Below are positions 1-11,600 of a stretch of DNA of 64,000 bases, in pieces. The notes under the pieces are model-generated. The model saw only the letters and a program-made list of their open reading frames with translations. It was not told the origin of the DNA and searched no databases. A program made the translations under genes and the position numbers. Every line of letters starts with the position of its first letter. The first letter of the stretch is position 1. The DNA comes from Eutypa lata (Eukaryota; Ascomycota; Sordariomycetes; Xylariales; Diatrypaceae): contig JAKULF010000005.1 of NCBI GenBank assembly GCA_022661535.1, positions 4,774,001 through 4,838,000 of the forward strand, read 5' to 3'.

Positions 1-87
1 GTCTGTGTTGTTGCTCTCGCCTTCGTCGTCCCGATCGTTTCGAAGCCACAGCTGGGCTGCGGGCGTGATCATCGGGTCGAAGGGCAT
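1..87 (-). CDS. 5' end of an unrecognised gene leaving the left edge
   Basis: On the minus strand an ATG at 87 opens a frame of exactly 29 codons that runs off the window. It begins Met-Pro-Phe-Asp-Pro-Met and has an acidic Asp/Glu/Asn-rich stretch near the edge. Most third positions are G or C (for example CCC, TTC, GAC, ATC, GCC, CAG, CTG), as in the other genes here and unlike the AT-rich flank just upstream. That bias and the open frame are the only evidence for coding. The product cannot be named from 29 residues. A (TA)n run lies about 40 bp upstream of the ATG. It could also be a chance open frame. Confidence 0.45.
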   Translation of the reverse strand, partial: MPFDPMITPAAQLWLRNDRDDEGESNNTD

Positions 88-1018
88 GTTGCTGTTGGTT
101 GCGGTCTTTGGAAGAAGGGTAGTTATGTATATATATATATATCGATCTTACTGTGTATTATTCGCAGACACAAGTTATATATATATATGAGATGGGAATC
201 TTGAAATATTAGTTTTCATTAATGAAATGCTATGCCAAAGAGTAAGAGGTTTTGGTCGTATACACATATCCTTCTTCGAACTTATATTAGTATCCAAAGC
301 TTAGACAACCCTTCATGATACCATGATACCCAACAAAACTATGCTACAAGTGAAATAGATTACATAGACCTTGTAGTCTACCCAAGCCTTCGTCACTCCT
401 CGCTAAGGCTTAGACGATATGATAATAGGCACCGAGATAAAATAGCCCATATATGGACTAGAAGCAAGTGATTAGATCCTGCGATACTAGGGAAGGTCAA
501 GCACTGAATCTCGATAAGGCATAGCTGAGGAATGTGGACCCGTTACTTTGCAGACGTTCCGTGCCGCTGCGCCTCTCCTTAACCTTGTGGATCGAATGCT
601 ATTTTGGGCTTCAATTTTTCAGCCCTTGGAGCAGGGCTATGAGGCTGAAGTTTATTGGCTTGCGCAGCAAGACCCTCAAATCACTAATAAGGCTTATAAT
701 ATCATTTCCCTTAGGGAAATAGGAAGTTACCGGAATTAGCTGTAGGCCCTGACTAGTCGTGGCCGTTGTTTTCAAATCTAGAGAAGTCGCAAATAAGTCT
801 AACTAGTGGTTGACTTCATCGGAGCATGCCGTAGACTAGACTGAATCCTAGTGTGTTCTGCTTGAAGGCCGATCGCATTCGAAAATAGGCTTTTCATGCC
901 GCATATTTAGTTAAGTGTTAGACGTTTTGATTTTGATAAGGGGCTGATATGGAATGCGGATCGAGGATAGGGAGGATATTGTGGGGGTGGTTGGTATGTC
1001 GATTGGAAACTGTAAGTA
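88..1018. other. spacer with two (TA)n tracts and a weak coding-like stretch
   Basis: Non-coding as far as I can tell. TA dinucleotide runs lie at about 128-142 and 175-188. Between about 500 and 740 the plus strand carries a protein-like frame, closed by stops on both sides and without a convincing start or splice sites. It could be a decayed exon or chance. The rest is AT-rich and featureless. Confidence 0.5.
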
Positions 1019-2119
1019 TCAAAGCTGTGATGCTAACAACTTTCCAAGCCAGGATTTCCGAATCATTGTGGCATATAATGGCAAGGGAACTTTGATGCCT
1101 CGCCGCCTGATTATACGGATCGCTGGAGAGGATAGGAGAAAAGCGTCAAGCCGTTCAATTTCAGCATCATCCTTGCCCTCTTCAACAACCCGATCAAGTC
1201 TTCCATCGTCGAAGGCGATTCCATGCCAAAGTAAGATGCCAAATATCTGGGCTCTCTTTACAAGAGCAATCCTTCTCGAGTCCCGAGCAATTTCCGGCGC
1301 CGCAGCGAATAGCTCGCTCCAGAAAAGGCCACGGAGATGCTTTGCCTCAGAATAGTATACGAAGTGGCCGTCTTGATCTTCCCCAAGAAGCTCTTCGAGG
1401 CCGTACATGCCAATTCCGAACGGAAGGTACTCCCCCTCAGCCCAATCGAGCAGGCCAGAAATGTTTCCCGATTCCGAATATACCATCACGTTGGAAGGAA
1501 GCAGATCACCGTGACTAAATGTCCATGGTAGATTTTGTATGTCCGGCAAGTCAGCCAAGACAGACTTGACGATCTGCTGGAATCGGCGAGGAAGATGAGT
1601 AGCCATTAGCTGAAGGCGCCAACCGAGTGATGATCCTACCGTCCTTTTTACCGTAACATCATTACTAGCTTTCGCTTGCCTCCAGCTCATGGCTTGTATG
1701 TGGGCAAAATCCTTGATTATGTTTTCTCTCTTCGATTTGCGAGTCAAAGCATTGTGATCCGCCCGAAGATCCAACAGCGACACGCCGGGCAGTCTTCTCA
1801 TGGAATAGACATGTAGACCGGTTTGGCCTATTTCCCCCAAGTCACACGTTTCTGGGGCGAAAGTCCCGAAGACCCTGCAAGCCGTTCCTACCACGTCGAG
1901 ATCAAGCCTGTAAGCGACGGGCCTAAATTGGACGATAGTCTCGTCCCCGACACGGACCGTGTAGGAGCAGTAGCCCTGAAATGGGCACGGCCGGCAGTCG
2001 TCCCCGGGGAATTTCGACTTCACGAACGCGTCGCACTCCTCTTTCACACTCGAGGGGAGCTTGCAGCGGTCGAAGAACGCGCTGAGCGAGACACCCGAAT
2101 CTCTCGGCGCATCTGTCAT
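1019..2119 (-). CDS. APH-family phosphotransferase-like protein
   Basis: Single-exon gene for 366 residues, resembling the large fungal group of aminoglycoside-phosphotransferase-fold (protein-kinase-like) proteins. The catalytic-loop motif is visible as Ser-His-Gly-Asp at 202-205 with the metal-binding Asn at 210, followed by the second acidic motif Leu-Leu-Asp-Trp at 223-226 (Asp225). An N-terminal segment with Val-Gln-Phe-Arg and a Leu-Pro-Gly-Val-Ser stretch near 109-114 fit the N-lobe of this group. A classical beta-3 lysine is not obvious, as is common in these fungal paralogues. The usual length is 300-450 residues, so this one looks complete. The substrate is unknown; these proteins are rarely true antibiotic kinases. 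The start at 2119 is the first ATG in frame. There is no obvious functional link to its neighbours. Confidence 0.85.
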   Translation of the reverse strand: MTDAPRDSGVSLSAFFDRCKLPSSVKEECDAFVKSKFPGDDCRPCPFQGYCSYTVRVGDETIVQFRPVAYRLDLDVVGTACRVFGTFAPETCDLGEIGQTGLHVYSMRRLPGVSLLDLRADHNALTRKSKRENIIKDFAHIQAMSWRQAKASNDVTVKRTVGSSLGWRLQLMATHLPRRFQQIVKSVLADLPDIQNLPWTFSHGDLLPSNVMVYSESGNISGLLDWAEGEYLPFGIGMYGLEELLGEDQDGHFVYYSEAKHLRGLFWSELFAAAPEIARDSRRIALVKRAQIFGILLWHGIAFDDGRLDRVVEEGKDDAEIERLDAFLLSSPAIRIIRRRGIKVPLPLYATMIRKSWLGKLLASQL

Positions 2120-3930
2120 ATTGGAGTCGCGTGTTGAGATGCGGTATATTCATGGTTGCGGGAAATTCACGAAGAACCAGCCTCGAGGGGAATTGACTCT
2201 TTTAAAAGGATGATCTAGATCCCTACTTACTGATAGAGTTTAACCTGCCTATCTAGCAGCTTTCTGGTTACATAACACACATAGGTCTGTAGGTAGGTAG
2301 TTCGGCCCATGTGAGAGAGCGGGTGGAAGCGGGGTCGAATTACCAGAATAGGCCAACCCAGCCACGGTCTTCCGCGGTCATACGTGCAAACATCTCTACG
2401 ATGGGAGTTTCAGCTGCAACCCCCCACACCGAGAGAGTCCCTGTGTTAGTGATGGGATCAAGTAAGCCATGTTATCACGGCGCACGTGTTCGATCGAGGC
2501 ACATATTAGAGGTTCTGGCTCAATGCGCGTTTCGGACTAACTAGAGAACCAACATCATTACTTATTAACTACGTAGGGTCGTTTTGCATGTAAGACCCTT
2601 TCTACCTCGTAGCTATTTCCTCGACCAATGGGTTATTATCGGCAGGATGGTTTCGCGTCGCCTAGGCAGTTCTTGGTTACACTTGCGACTGTGACATTAG
2701 CAGATACACGCGTACTTCATGAACCATTTAATACAGATATGTTGATGAAGTCGTATGTTGTGCTGCCGGCGTAGCCCCTTCATTTGTAGAATAGCCTGTC
2801 TAGGCAAGCCGATGGGAATTATGTATCAAGTGGCCAAAAAGAAACCCCCCCTCCCCTCCCCACGGAGGCTTTGGTGTCTTTCGGTATACTCTCACTTCGA
2901 GGTAGTCTATACTATTGGCTAGTTTATCGGTCTTTCGATACCGAGGAGACCTGGGTGGGCTGGAAGACGTACGTAAGGAGGTGATTGATGGAGGTTGTTT
3001 GGTTAAATCCAATCCTGCTGATTGGATCTCGCTGAAAAATACACGCCTATCAGGAGCTGAGTTCTAGTTACCTAGGTGTACGCTATAAAAGCAACAGACG
3101 GGCGCGTATGTATAGGTAACTTATAGCGGGTCTTTTATGTAGCATGCCTACTTCGTATAACTACTGCTATTGTACAACCCCTAACTACATAAGTAACACC
3201 ACTTCATATTCCATGTGGTTTTCATGTTTGCTACAGCAATAGTGGGATTTGATTGAATACTAAAGTATCATATTCACTATCAAATAGAGACAGCACGATC
3301 CCGTTTCTTTCCAGGGAATTGGTGAATGTACCTTGCACGGCTAATAGCTGTTACATATCCTGTCGAGGCTGCCAGGGAAAGAGCCACAGCTTAATTTTCA
3401 ATTACCCATACAGCCCATTCAATCTTTAAATATCATCTTCTACACACGCATTTTTGTCCCTTTAATGATATGGGCAGTGTCCTCTGCTCGTGAGGTTATA
3501 TGTGAGCCCTTAAATTGGTATGAATAATGGCCTGCGCTACCAAGGAGTCGCCGGTGCCATGATAATTTGCGCTGTGGTCTTGGACATCGAGCTTGCCCTA
3601 CCAAGGTTTAAAAGACACTTTATATACGTATTTATATCTGGGCGCTTTGTTCTTGCATGTTGTATGAATACATAATTACCTACCATGGTTTAGATATTGA
3701 AGGTTCCTTCTTCATTAGGGCCTAGGATTTATGACAACTTCGCCTTGAACCTCTTTATTGTTAAGGTAGATCATGTTTTGATCTTTCAAATACCTAATGA
3801 TCCTGATCCTAATAGCAGCTAGACATAGCCCCTTATACATTTTCGACTACAACTTCTTCTTACCTGATTCTTAGCTAGTTGTTTAACTCCTATACACAAC
3901 TTCCCTTGTATTCTTGGTTGTAATCCGGCC
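2120..3930. other. spacer
   Basis: About 1.8 kb between the divergently oriented APH-like and DUF2235 genes, so it must hold both promoters. It is AT-rich with short TAGGTAGGTA-type repeats near 2289-2300. A pyrimidine-rich stretch with a TTTAAAAG element lies near 3607. No supported gene was seen on either strand. Confidence 0.6.
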
Positions 3931-6086
3931 ATGGCTCCCACCGCCCCCATGACGAAAAAGCGCATACTCGCGTGCTGTGACGGTACATGGCAGAACTCGT
4001 GAGGTCTATGTTGGCTTGTAGCTAATAATATGCTCGTATTCTGATATTTGTAGTGATAATGGCTATGTAAGCGCATCCTTCGGCAAAGTCCCAACGCTCC
4101 AAGTTCCGTCAAACGTTACCCGGATTGCAAGGTGTTTCAAGAGAAAATGTTCCGATGGGACCTTCCAGACTATATATTATCATTCTGGCGTCGGCTCTAC
4201 CACGACAATCATCGCCCAACTACTTGGCGGTGCATTCGGTGTAGGCATATCAGAGGTTAGTATCTAAGAGTCTTATTCTACGTTCCAGCCTTCTAACCGA
4301 GCAATAGAACATTCGAGAAGTGTACTCATACATTTCCGCCAACTACGTGGATGGAGACGAAATCATCATCGTTGGTTTCAGTCGTGGAGCTTATACGGCG
4401 AGAGCCGTTGCTGGAATGATATCTGATTTGGGTTTGCTGACCCGAGATGGAATGGAATATTTCTATCCCGTCTTCAAAGACATGCAAAATTGGATGAACC
4501 CTGAATATGAGGATGAGTTTCCCGAGCTGCCATTTCCGGAAAAACCTAAAGGCCCCCATGCTCAGGAGCAGTACAGGGCAAAACTACTCCAGGTAAATAT
4601 ATCATCCTGCTATATTGCTCTTGGTTGACGACTTCGTTTAGACCAATCTCACCCGGGTTCATCAAGACGGGGAGAAGGGTGACCTAATCAAAGTCAAGGC
4701 CGTCGGTAATTATGATCTGATATGAATTATAAACTCACAGGCACGGATCCTAATGTTTCGAGTAGCCGTTTAGGATACCGTAGGCTGTCTTGGCATCCCA
4801 GACATTGGCCTCCTATCTTGGTTCAGAAAGAGGCAAAGCCAAAACGAATAAGTACCCATGTCCATAATAATTTCTGACCTACTGACCATGACTACATTCA
4901 AGTGGTATAACACAAGACTATCCCCCCAGGTCGAGCATGGCTTCCACGCTCTCGCCTTAGACGAGGCGCGTGATCCATTCAGTCCTACGTTATGGGAGCG
5001 GTTGCCTGAGCACCGGGATACGACCGATCTTCGACAGGTTTGGTTTCCAGGGAGTCATATCAACATCGGAGGCGGCCATAATGACCAAGGCGTTTCGAAT
5101 ATCACGCTTGCTTGTGAGTTTGATTCATATATTCTGGACTTTACAATCTTCAATGGGCACTATGCTAATGTCCTGTAGGGATGATGGACCAACTCGCCTC
5201 CATCGGCTGCGAATTTATGGATGACTCACTCGACAAAATCCATAGTCGCAACGTTGAGTATTACGAAAAGTTACGACCCGCAAGCAAGGTAGGGATCCTA
5301 GGGCGTCTTGCGCGGTGCTTTCGCTATGTGATATCAAGATCACGAGCAAGAAGAGAAAGACGATGGGCTTTAAGACCTATCTTCGACGGAAATAAACCGG
5401 TTCGTCCCTGGGGTCTTCACTCTACCGTTGCTGTCGATAATCTGCTCTACAATATGACGGGTAAGAAAGCTAGGGCTCCTGGGTTATACAAGAAAGTCGA
5501 TCCAGGAACCGGGCGGTCAACGAATCAATTCCTTCTGGACACTAATGAACGAATTCACCCTAGCGTCCGTGTACGTCTTGCGTGCGAAGGACTCGGTCCC
5601 AACGACTCAGGACTTTGGCATTGTCCCTCCTTACTCAAGAATTGGCGGCCTCGTCTAGTGAACATTGACGTCTACGACCCCGTTTCTACGGATGCCGCCT
5701 GGGGTCCTTCGGACGTCAGGGGCAAAGGCCAATTCGATGAGGCCATCACTGAAATTGAGGTAAGGCCCAGCCAAGGCAATGAAGCGCCCAGCAACGTGGA
5801 CACCTCTGCCGAGCCCGATCATGCGACCGCCCCGGGTCGCTGGGTGTGGGAGTACGTTGGGGCTAGCAGGCACACGCCTCCTGTAACGACTATGATTGAA
5901 GAGAACATGGGCCCCTTTGAAAGACAGTTGTTAAAGCTAGCCCGAGGAAAGGTTTCCATCCACGATTATGCGAAGAAACAGGATGCACTCGAATTCAAGG
6001 CGGTTAAACACTTGGCCACCAAAGGAAAAAACCCTGGAAGTGAAAGATCGCTAGAGAGGCAATGCTCGCAAACAAGTGAGTCATGA
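3931..6086 (+). pseudogene. DUF2235 (Tle1-like alpha/beta-hydrolase) gene, probably disrupted
   Basis: DUF2235 proteins share the catalytic fold of bacterial Tle1 phospholipase effectors; fungal members are uncharacterised. By hand the exons are 3931-3998, 4054-4255, 4308-4592, 4642-4705, 4766-4851, 4903-5113 and 5179-6086, which together give 608 codons. Residues 13-23 carry the family opening (Leu-Ala-Cys-Cys-Asp-Gly-Thr-Trp). The nucleophile elbow Gly-Phe-Ser-Arg-Gly is at 113-117. The conserved Gln-Val-Trp-Phe-Pro-Gly segment is in exon 6. In exon 5 the conserved motif Val-Trp-Asp-Thr-Val-Gly has TAG (4771-4773) in place of Trp, and a TAA (4849-4851) sits at the end of the same exon, beside a poor donor. 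I found no alternative splicing that avoids the first stop and keeps frame. As read, the product stops after about 208 residues, while the downstream frame stays well conserved. This implies recent inactivation, a base error, or recoding. Confidence 0.72.
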
Positions 6087-6520
6087 AGAAGGAAAATAGT
6101 GTATTCAGTTGAAGACATGGCTCAACAGACTATAACTATGAAAACAGCAACTGCTGTGTTGTGTTAGTTTAACAGAGTATTGAGATATTCTTCTTTCATT
6201 GATGTAGCGATGAGGTTCATCTGTAATAAATTGGAGTTGAAGTGAATGTTATGTAAGTTAATTGAATGAGCATGGCAGTTGCCTGGATATTGAAGTTGAC
6301 ATTAATTGTTGGATGATTCCACAATTTTATATATACAATCACGTGAAATAGGCATCCATCAAATAAAATTTAGAATTTGAGCCTATATACCTAATTAGTT
6401 CTAGGGACAATCATTCTTTCTATGCGGAGATGCAACTTCATTCTCTTAATACTATGAGTAGCTAGGGCAAAGGTCTTTTCGACCCTTCCCCAAATCTCCA
6501 TCGGAGAATACGCGGCGAAG
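6087..6520. other. spacer between the DUF2235 and ARL2 genes
   Basis: AT-rich spacer of 434 bp holding the 3' flank of the DUF2235 locus and the promoter/leader of the ARL2 gene on the same strand. No further gene or repeat was recognised. Confidence 0.6.
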
Positions 6521-7355
6521 ATGTTGTCGATCCTCCGGAAGGCGCGGTTGAAGGACAAGGAGATGAGAATCTTGATGCTGTAGGGTCCCAAGTCATTCTG
6601 TCGGCGAATCAACAGCTTGAGATAGCGCTAACGGCAGATCCTAGTGGCCTTGATAACGCGGGAAAAACTACAATTGTGAAGAAGGTTATGAATGAGGACG
6701 TAAATACTGTTAGTCCGACGTTGGGGTTCATCATCAAGACGATTGATTACGAGGGGTGAGCGATTCACCATTTGTCACTTTCTGTTGTTAGAAAAGCAGT
6801 GTTAACGTTGCGATAGATATAAGCTGAATATCTGTAAGCAATCCTTAATAGCTATTAATGCCACCGGGCACATGGATTGGGCTCACAAAACGGAAAAGGG
6901 GATGTCGGCGGGCAGAAGACGCTGCGTTCGTACTGGCGCAACTACTTCGAGAAGACTGACGCGCTGATCTGGGTCGTGGACGCGACGGACCGGCTGCGCA
7001 TCGATGACTGTCGAGAAGAGCTGCACGGGCTGTTGCAAGAAGAGGTTCGTTCATTCGCTCATTCGCCGTCCGTTCGCGGGATTACATTACATATCTGCCT
7101 ATACCTGACCGGTAGCTAACTTGAACAATGCGCGTGCGGCAGCGACTTTCCGGAGCTAGTCTATTGGTATTCGCAAATAAGACTGATGTCAGGGGCTGCA
7201 TGGATGAAGCTGAGATACTGGGCGGCTTGCAGCTCAAGGCCATCCGGACCCATCGGTGGCACATCCTCAGGTGCAGCGCCATGACGGGGGAGAACCTTAG
7301 GGAGGGCCTTGCTTGGGTCGTCGAGGATGCTAAGGCCAGGCTGTTCTTGTATTGA
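6521..7355 (+). CDS. ARL2: ADP-ribosylation-factor-like GTPase ARL2 (yeast Cin4 type)
   Basis: Five exons (6521-6579, 6645-6755, 6817-6833, 6899-7044, 7143-7355) give 181 residues; ARL2 is usually about 184. The P-loop Gly-Leu-Asp-Asn-Ala-Gly-Lys-Thr-Thr is reconstituted across intron 1. Switch I has Pro-Thr-Leu-Gly-Phe. Switch II Trp-Asp-Val-Gly-Gly-Gln-Lys is assembled across intron 3. The guanine-specificity motif is Asn-Lys-Thr-Asp, and the last G-motif region is Cys-Ser-Ala-Met-Thr-Gly-Glu-Asn. Exon 3 is only 17 bp. In yeast and animals ARL2/Cin4 works with tubulin cofactors C and D in tubulin folding and microtubule stability; that role is inferred here from family. Residue 2 is Leu rather than Gly, so N-myristoylation is not expected, matching the known lack of myristoylation of ARL2. 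All motifs are intact. Confidence 0.93.
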
Positions 7356-8655
7356 TGGTTATAACTGCATGCGTATAAAAATCTACTGGAGTGCCATCTG
7401 TTTATGCAGCACCTCTAGGTTGATAACTGTTCACCGTATCTTCCTAAGAACGAAGACGATATCACAGCGCACTTAACTAGGTGTTATGGTGAAGTAGCAA
7501 AATCGCCAAAATACACTCTCATTTACTAGCAGTTGGTTGTTGCCCTACTTCAGCCTACACTGTTCATGCCATATTAGCCTCTAATACCCTCTCTGGAATA
7601 ATCAAGCTACACCAGCACCCGAACTCCGAAGAACGTGAAGATCATACAACATTTAACATGAGGGTTGTTTGAGCTTTATTACCGTGATCTGATCTTAGTC
7701 CATACATACAATGAATGTACTCAAAATGGCCCGAGCGTCATGTATTGATTTACCCAGGCTCAGACAAATCCACCATGAGGTAACCCTACGAAGTACACAT
7801 ACTAGAGTTTGGAGTTTTGAATGGTCAATGCCTGGAGGAATAATCCGTTTTGATTAGGCGCCAACTACTAGGTAGATGACGGTTCTCTTGTTGCTCTGTG
7901 TGGTTATAATTTGATTGTTTTTGTTTTGTTTTGTTTTGTCGCTCAGCTATTACCTAGCATAAATGCATAACTTATTAGTTATAGCTCTACGTACATAATT
8001 GCCAGGACCAAAGCGATTTGTTAATTATGCTGTAGGACTTATTAGGTAAGACGCCCAACTATGTAAGTACAATAGAGTACATAACCCACCCACCTTTAAC
8101 CCGGTTAGCGGAGAATCGGTCTGAAATCTTCACCTACTGTTGTCACGAGGTTCGAGGTCAAAATCAATACTGAGACTTTGAGAGAGTAAAACTCTTATAT
8201 AAAACTTGTTCTAAAGACATAACCATAACCTGGATGAGGAGGATCCATTGTATTATCACGCCAGCACCAGGGACAACAACATTGAACACCCAACCCAACG
8301 TGACTAATAAATTTGACTATTCGGGTAGCAGCGCTACGTAGCCTACTTACCTTTTAGTGCCTTTTTAACTACTGTTCTACTGTTACCCATTGCGAATAGC
8401 GAAAAACAACAAGAAACAAACATTTCCCTCCCACTTATTCCAGAATTCCAGGATTCCCGTAAACATTGGCCCAAGTCCTATACGAAGTGTTCCAGAAATT
8501 AGACTGCTACTACTTTACCAGTTTACCTACCTATCGAAGGGGAAATTTACAAGTTTACAAATTTACAAATATTTGGCATTGACAACACAACTTGTCCCAC
8601 CTTGTCATGAGTCGGGCCTTCACCCACTTCTAATATTACAAAAAACACACAAGCC
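7356..8655. other. spacer
   Basis: About 1.3 kb of AT-rich DNA with a (GTTTT)4 run at about 7917-7938 and a TACCTACC motif near 8525. It contains the promoter and leader of the gelsolin-domain gene. No other supported gene was found. Confidence 0.6.
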
Positions 8656-11600
8656 ATGTCGGAAGACGTATCTAGATTTCTGGAACAAGTTAAAGAGCTG
8701 GGGGACAGACGGATAGAAGAAGACGAAAGGCGTTCGCGAGAACTGGAAGAAAAGATATTGCAGGAAAAGAAAGAACGTCAAGCTCGGCGTGCAGGTACGT
8801 CAGATACTTCTTCTTCTTTTGCATCGTATCGTGTACATACGTATTTCATATCCTAGCTTTTGTCTCGAGCCCCTGATTCTCCTAGAAGCCTTCTAGATAT
8901 GCTACACCTCCTTTTGTGTGACCAATGTAGAGTTAACTATCTAACACCTGATCCTACTAGAACGCGCGAGATCAATTTCCCCTCAAAAATCATCACCCGC
9001 AAACACCCCACCACCGCCATCTGCCAGTAGCCGGGGCTTGGATCGCCTGAACTTAGACTCGTCTCCTGTTCTTGAACCTCCTACGAGCCCTCAAGTCCAA
9101 TCCTCGCCCCAACAAGGTCCAATGGCTACCCGTGGTGAATTTTCTTCTTCGCCCTCTAAGGAGAACGAATCTCCTTTCGATCCCGACAAGTCTCCAACTC
9201 GAAGTGACTCTGTGGCCAGGGGACTAGCCTGGCAGAGACGGCCCAACTCACAGGCCTCCGACCGCTCTCGGAGCCGCCCGTTATCTGTAGTAGCTGCCGA
9301 GCGAGCTGCCCGTACATCGACGCCTTCCGAACCTGCTTCGGCCACGGAGACCATTTCGAGAGACCAGATTGCTTCAGCTCTCTCCGCTAAGGACCCCGCC
9401 TGGTTCCGCCAGACGGCTGATAGAGGGGCTAATTCGGCTGCATATAGAAGGGAGCAGGTAGAAGATGATCATAGGGCAGATCCGTCTTCTGCAAGAGCTC
9501 AACTTCCGGGCATGTTGCGAACCCCCTCAACTGAGCCACCAAGAGAAGACGTGGAACCTCAATCCGATCCTCCCGCACCGCGCAACAAGCTTGCACCGCC
9601 TATATCACTATCAAGTACTCCAAAATTAGACCCACCCAGTACAGCCTCTCAACCAGATATGGAGATTGAAAAAGCGAAGCAAAATGTGATGGGACCTCCA
9701 TCGGATCGCACCTCACCCACAAGAGCGGAGAGACCAGTGTCACCTACGAAGGGAATGGGGGGTTTTGTTCAGAGTGCAATGATGAAACGCTCAGATAGCG
9801 TTAGCAAGAGATGGAGTGTTCAATCACCTACGGGCTTACAACGTGGGAATAGGGGGAGTGTTGATTTTTCAAGCCAAACAGGCATACTTACGAGACCGAG
9901 GCCTGGCAGTATATCTAGGGATCCTTCGGCAGGACCTTCATCGAGACCTACTTCAAGCCAAGGCAGGGAAGCCGCTTCCGGTGAAGAACAACTCTCCGTC
10001 GATACCAAGGGCCCCTTTAAACCAGAGACGAAAGGCTATTTCGACTCAGTAGAACAGGGCCGCGAAGTTACCTCACCCCCAGTTAGCCCTTCAAAAACTA
10101 TGGATCCTAGGAGATGGAGCCCCACGAAGTCTAGCTGGCTCGAGTCTGCGCTGAACAAGCCCGAATCACCGAAGTTGAAATCTACCCAAACAACCCCGAA
10201 CCAGCCAGCTTGGATGGTAGAGATTCAGAAGGCAAAAGCTCAAAAGGCTGCAGACCCTAGCACAGAAAGGAGTAGATCTCCAACTGTCTCACACAAGCAC
10301 CAAGTCAGTATTGGTGGGCTTATGAGGTCTTCCGCCCCGGGTGTTACCGCAAAACCTGCTCCCTTAGGCGGGCTACAGAGCCCAGTTACGCCTACAATGG
10401 CTGGGCCTAATCTCGCTGCCGGTTTCAACCGCAGTAGCTCCCAAACCTCAAGCACTGTGACTGACGAAAAAGCTGTGATTGAAACGACTGATGGCCACGA
10501 TACCACTAGCCCTTCAACCGCAGAGAAGCCAAAGCCTGAAGTCAAACCGAAGCCGGATACACCGCCAGTCAAAGACTTCCGGGCTAGTCTCAAGTCAAGA
10601 CAGACCCCAAGCACCTCAACTGGTAATGCACCAGCAGCCGAATTCAAGAATGTTTTCGGCAACCTTCGAAAGACCACTGCCCAAAGCTACAAGCCCCCTG
10701 ATGAGTTGAAAGACAATATCATGAAAGGAAAGGCAGCCTTGAACAATACAGGCGGCCCACAGAAACCGGAGCGCAAAGATGAATTTAAGGAGGCTATCCT
10801 TGCTAGGAAGAAGTCATTCCATCAAGTTCAGTCAGAAGGTCGAGGCGTTACGCGTAACAATAGTGCTGCGAGCGAGACGCCTGTACCCGAGGGATTAGTT
10901 AAGCGAATTGAACTCCAGCGAACAGGCACGTGGAAAAGAGACTCGGCTGCTGTCGATGGTGTCACTATTGACCCCAAGCGATCGAGCGTGGCGTCAAAGC
11001 CGGACCTCGTGGAGAATGCATCTGACAAGCCAGAACGGGCTAGCCTACACAAGAAGAAGGACTCAACCCTAGACAGCTTGAAGGCTAAGCTAACTGATGA
11101 ACCGTCAACAAAACCCGGTTTCCAAGGCGAGACGAATGCGCCTGGACGGCTTCCAGGAAGGCTTGCTGGCGGTGCTTTAGCCAACCGATTCAACCCTGCT
11201 CTTGCAGGCCTTCTTGCTCGAGGGCCCCCTGGTTCATCAGGATCTGGCAGTGCGCCACGGAGTAATTCACAGTCAGATGATTCAGCCAGAGACATTGGCA
11301 CCGAAGCTGGCTCGGGACGTAAGTTAACGCATATGACGAAGAATCGCGCTCGAGGACCTAAGAGGACGGCGCCAACTTCCGTCTCTGCTATAGGTGCTGC
11401 AAACGAATCGGATTCAAGACCGGCTAGTCAGATCTCTGCAGAACCTAAAGCTGCATCTGTGAAGCGAGAGTTCTCGCCAGCCACAAGTCCAAAATCACGG
11501 CCGCTAAATGCCACGGTTGAAAATGAAGAAGAAATTCCCAACCGCAAACCATCGCCTACAAAAGAGTCTGCTCCGTCCACGAGGATCCATGAGCAAGTGG

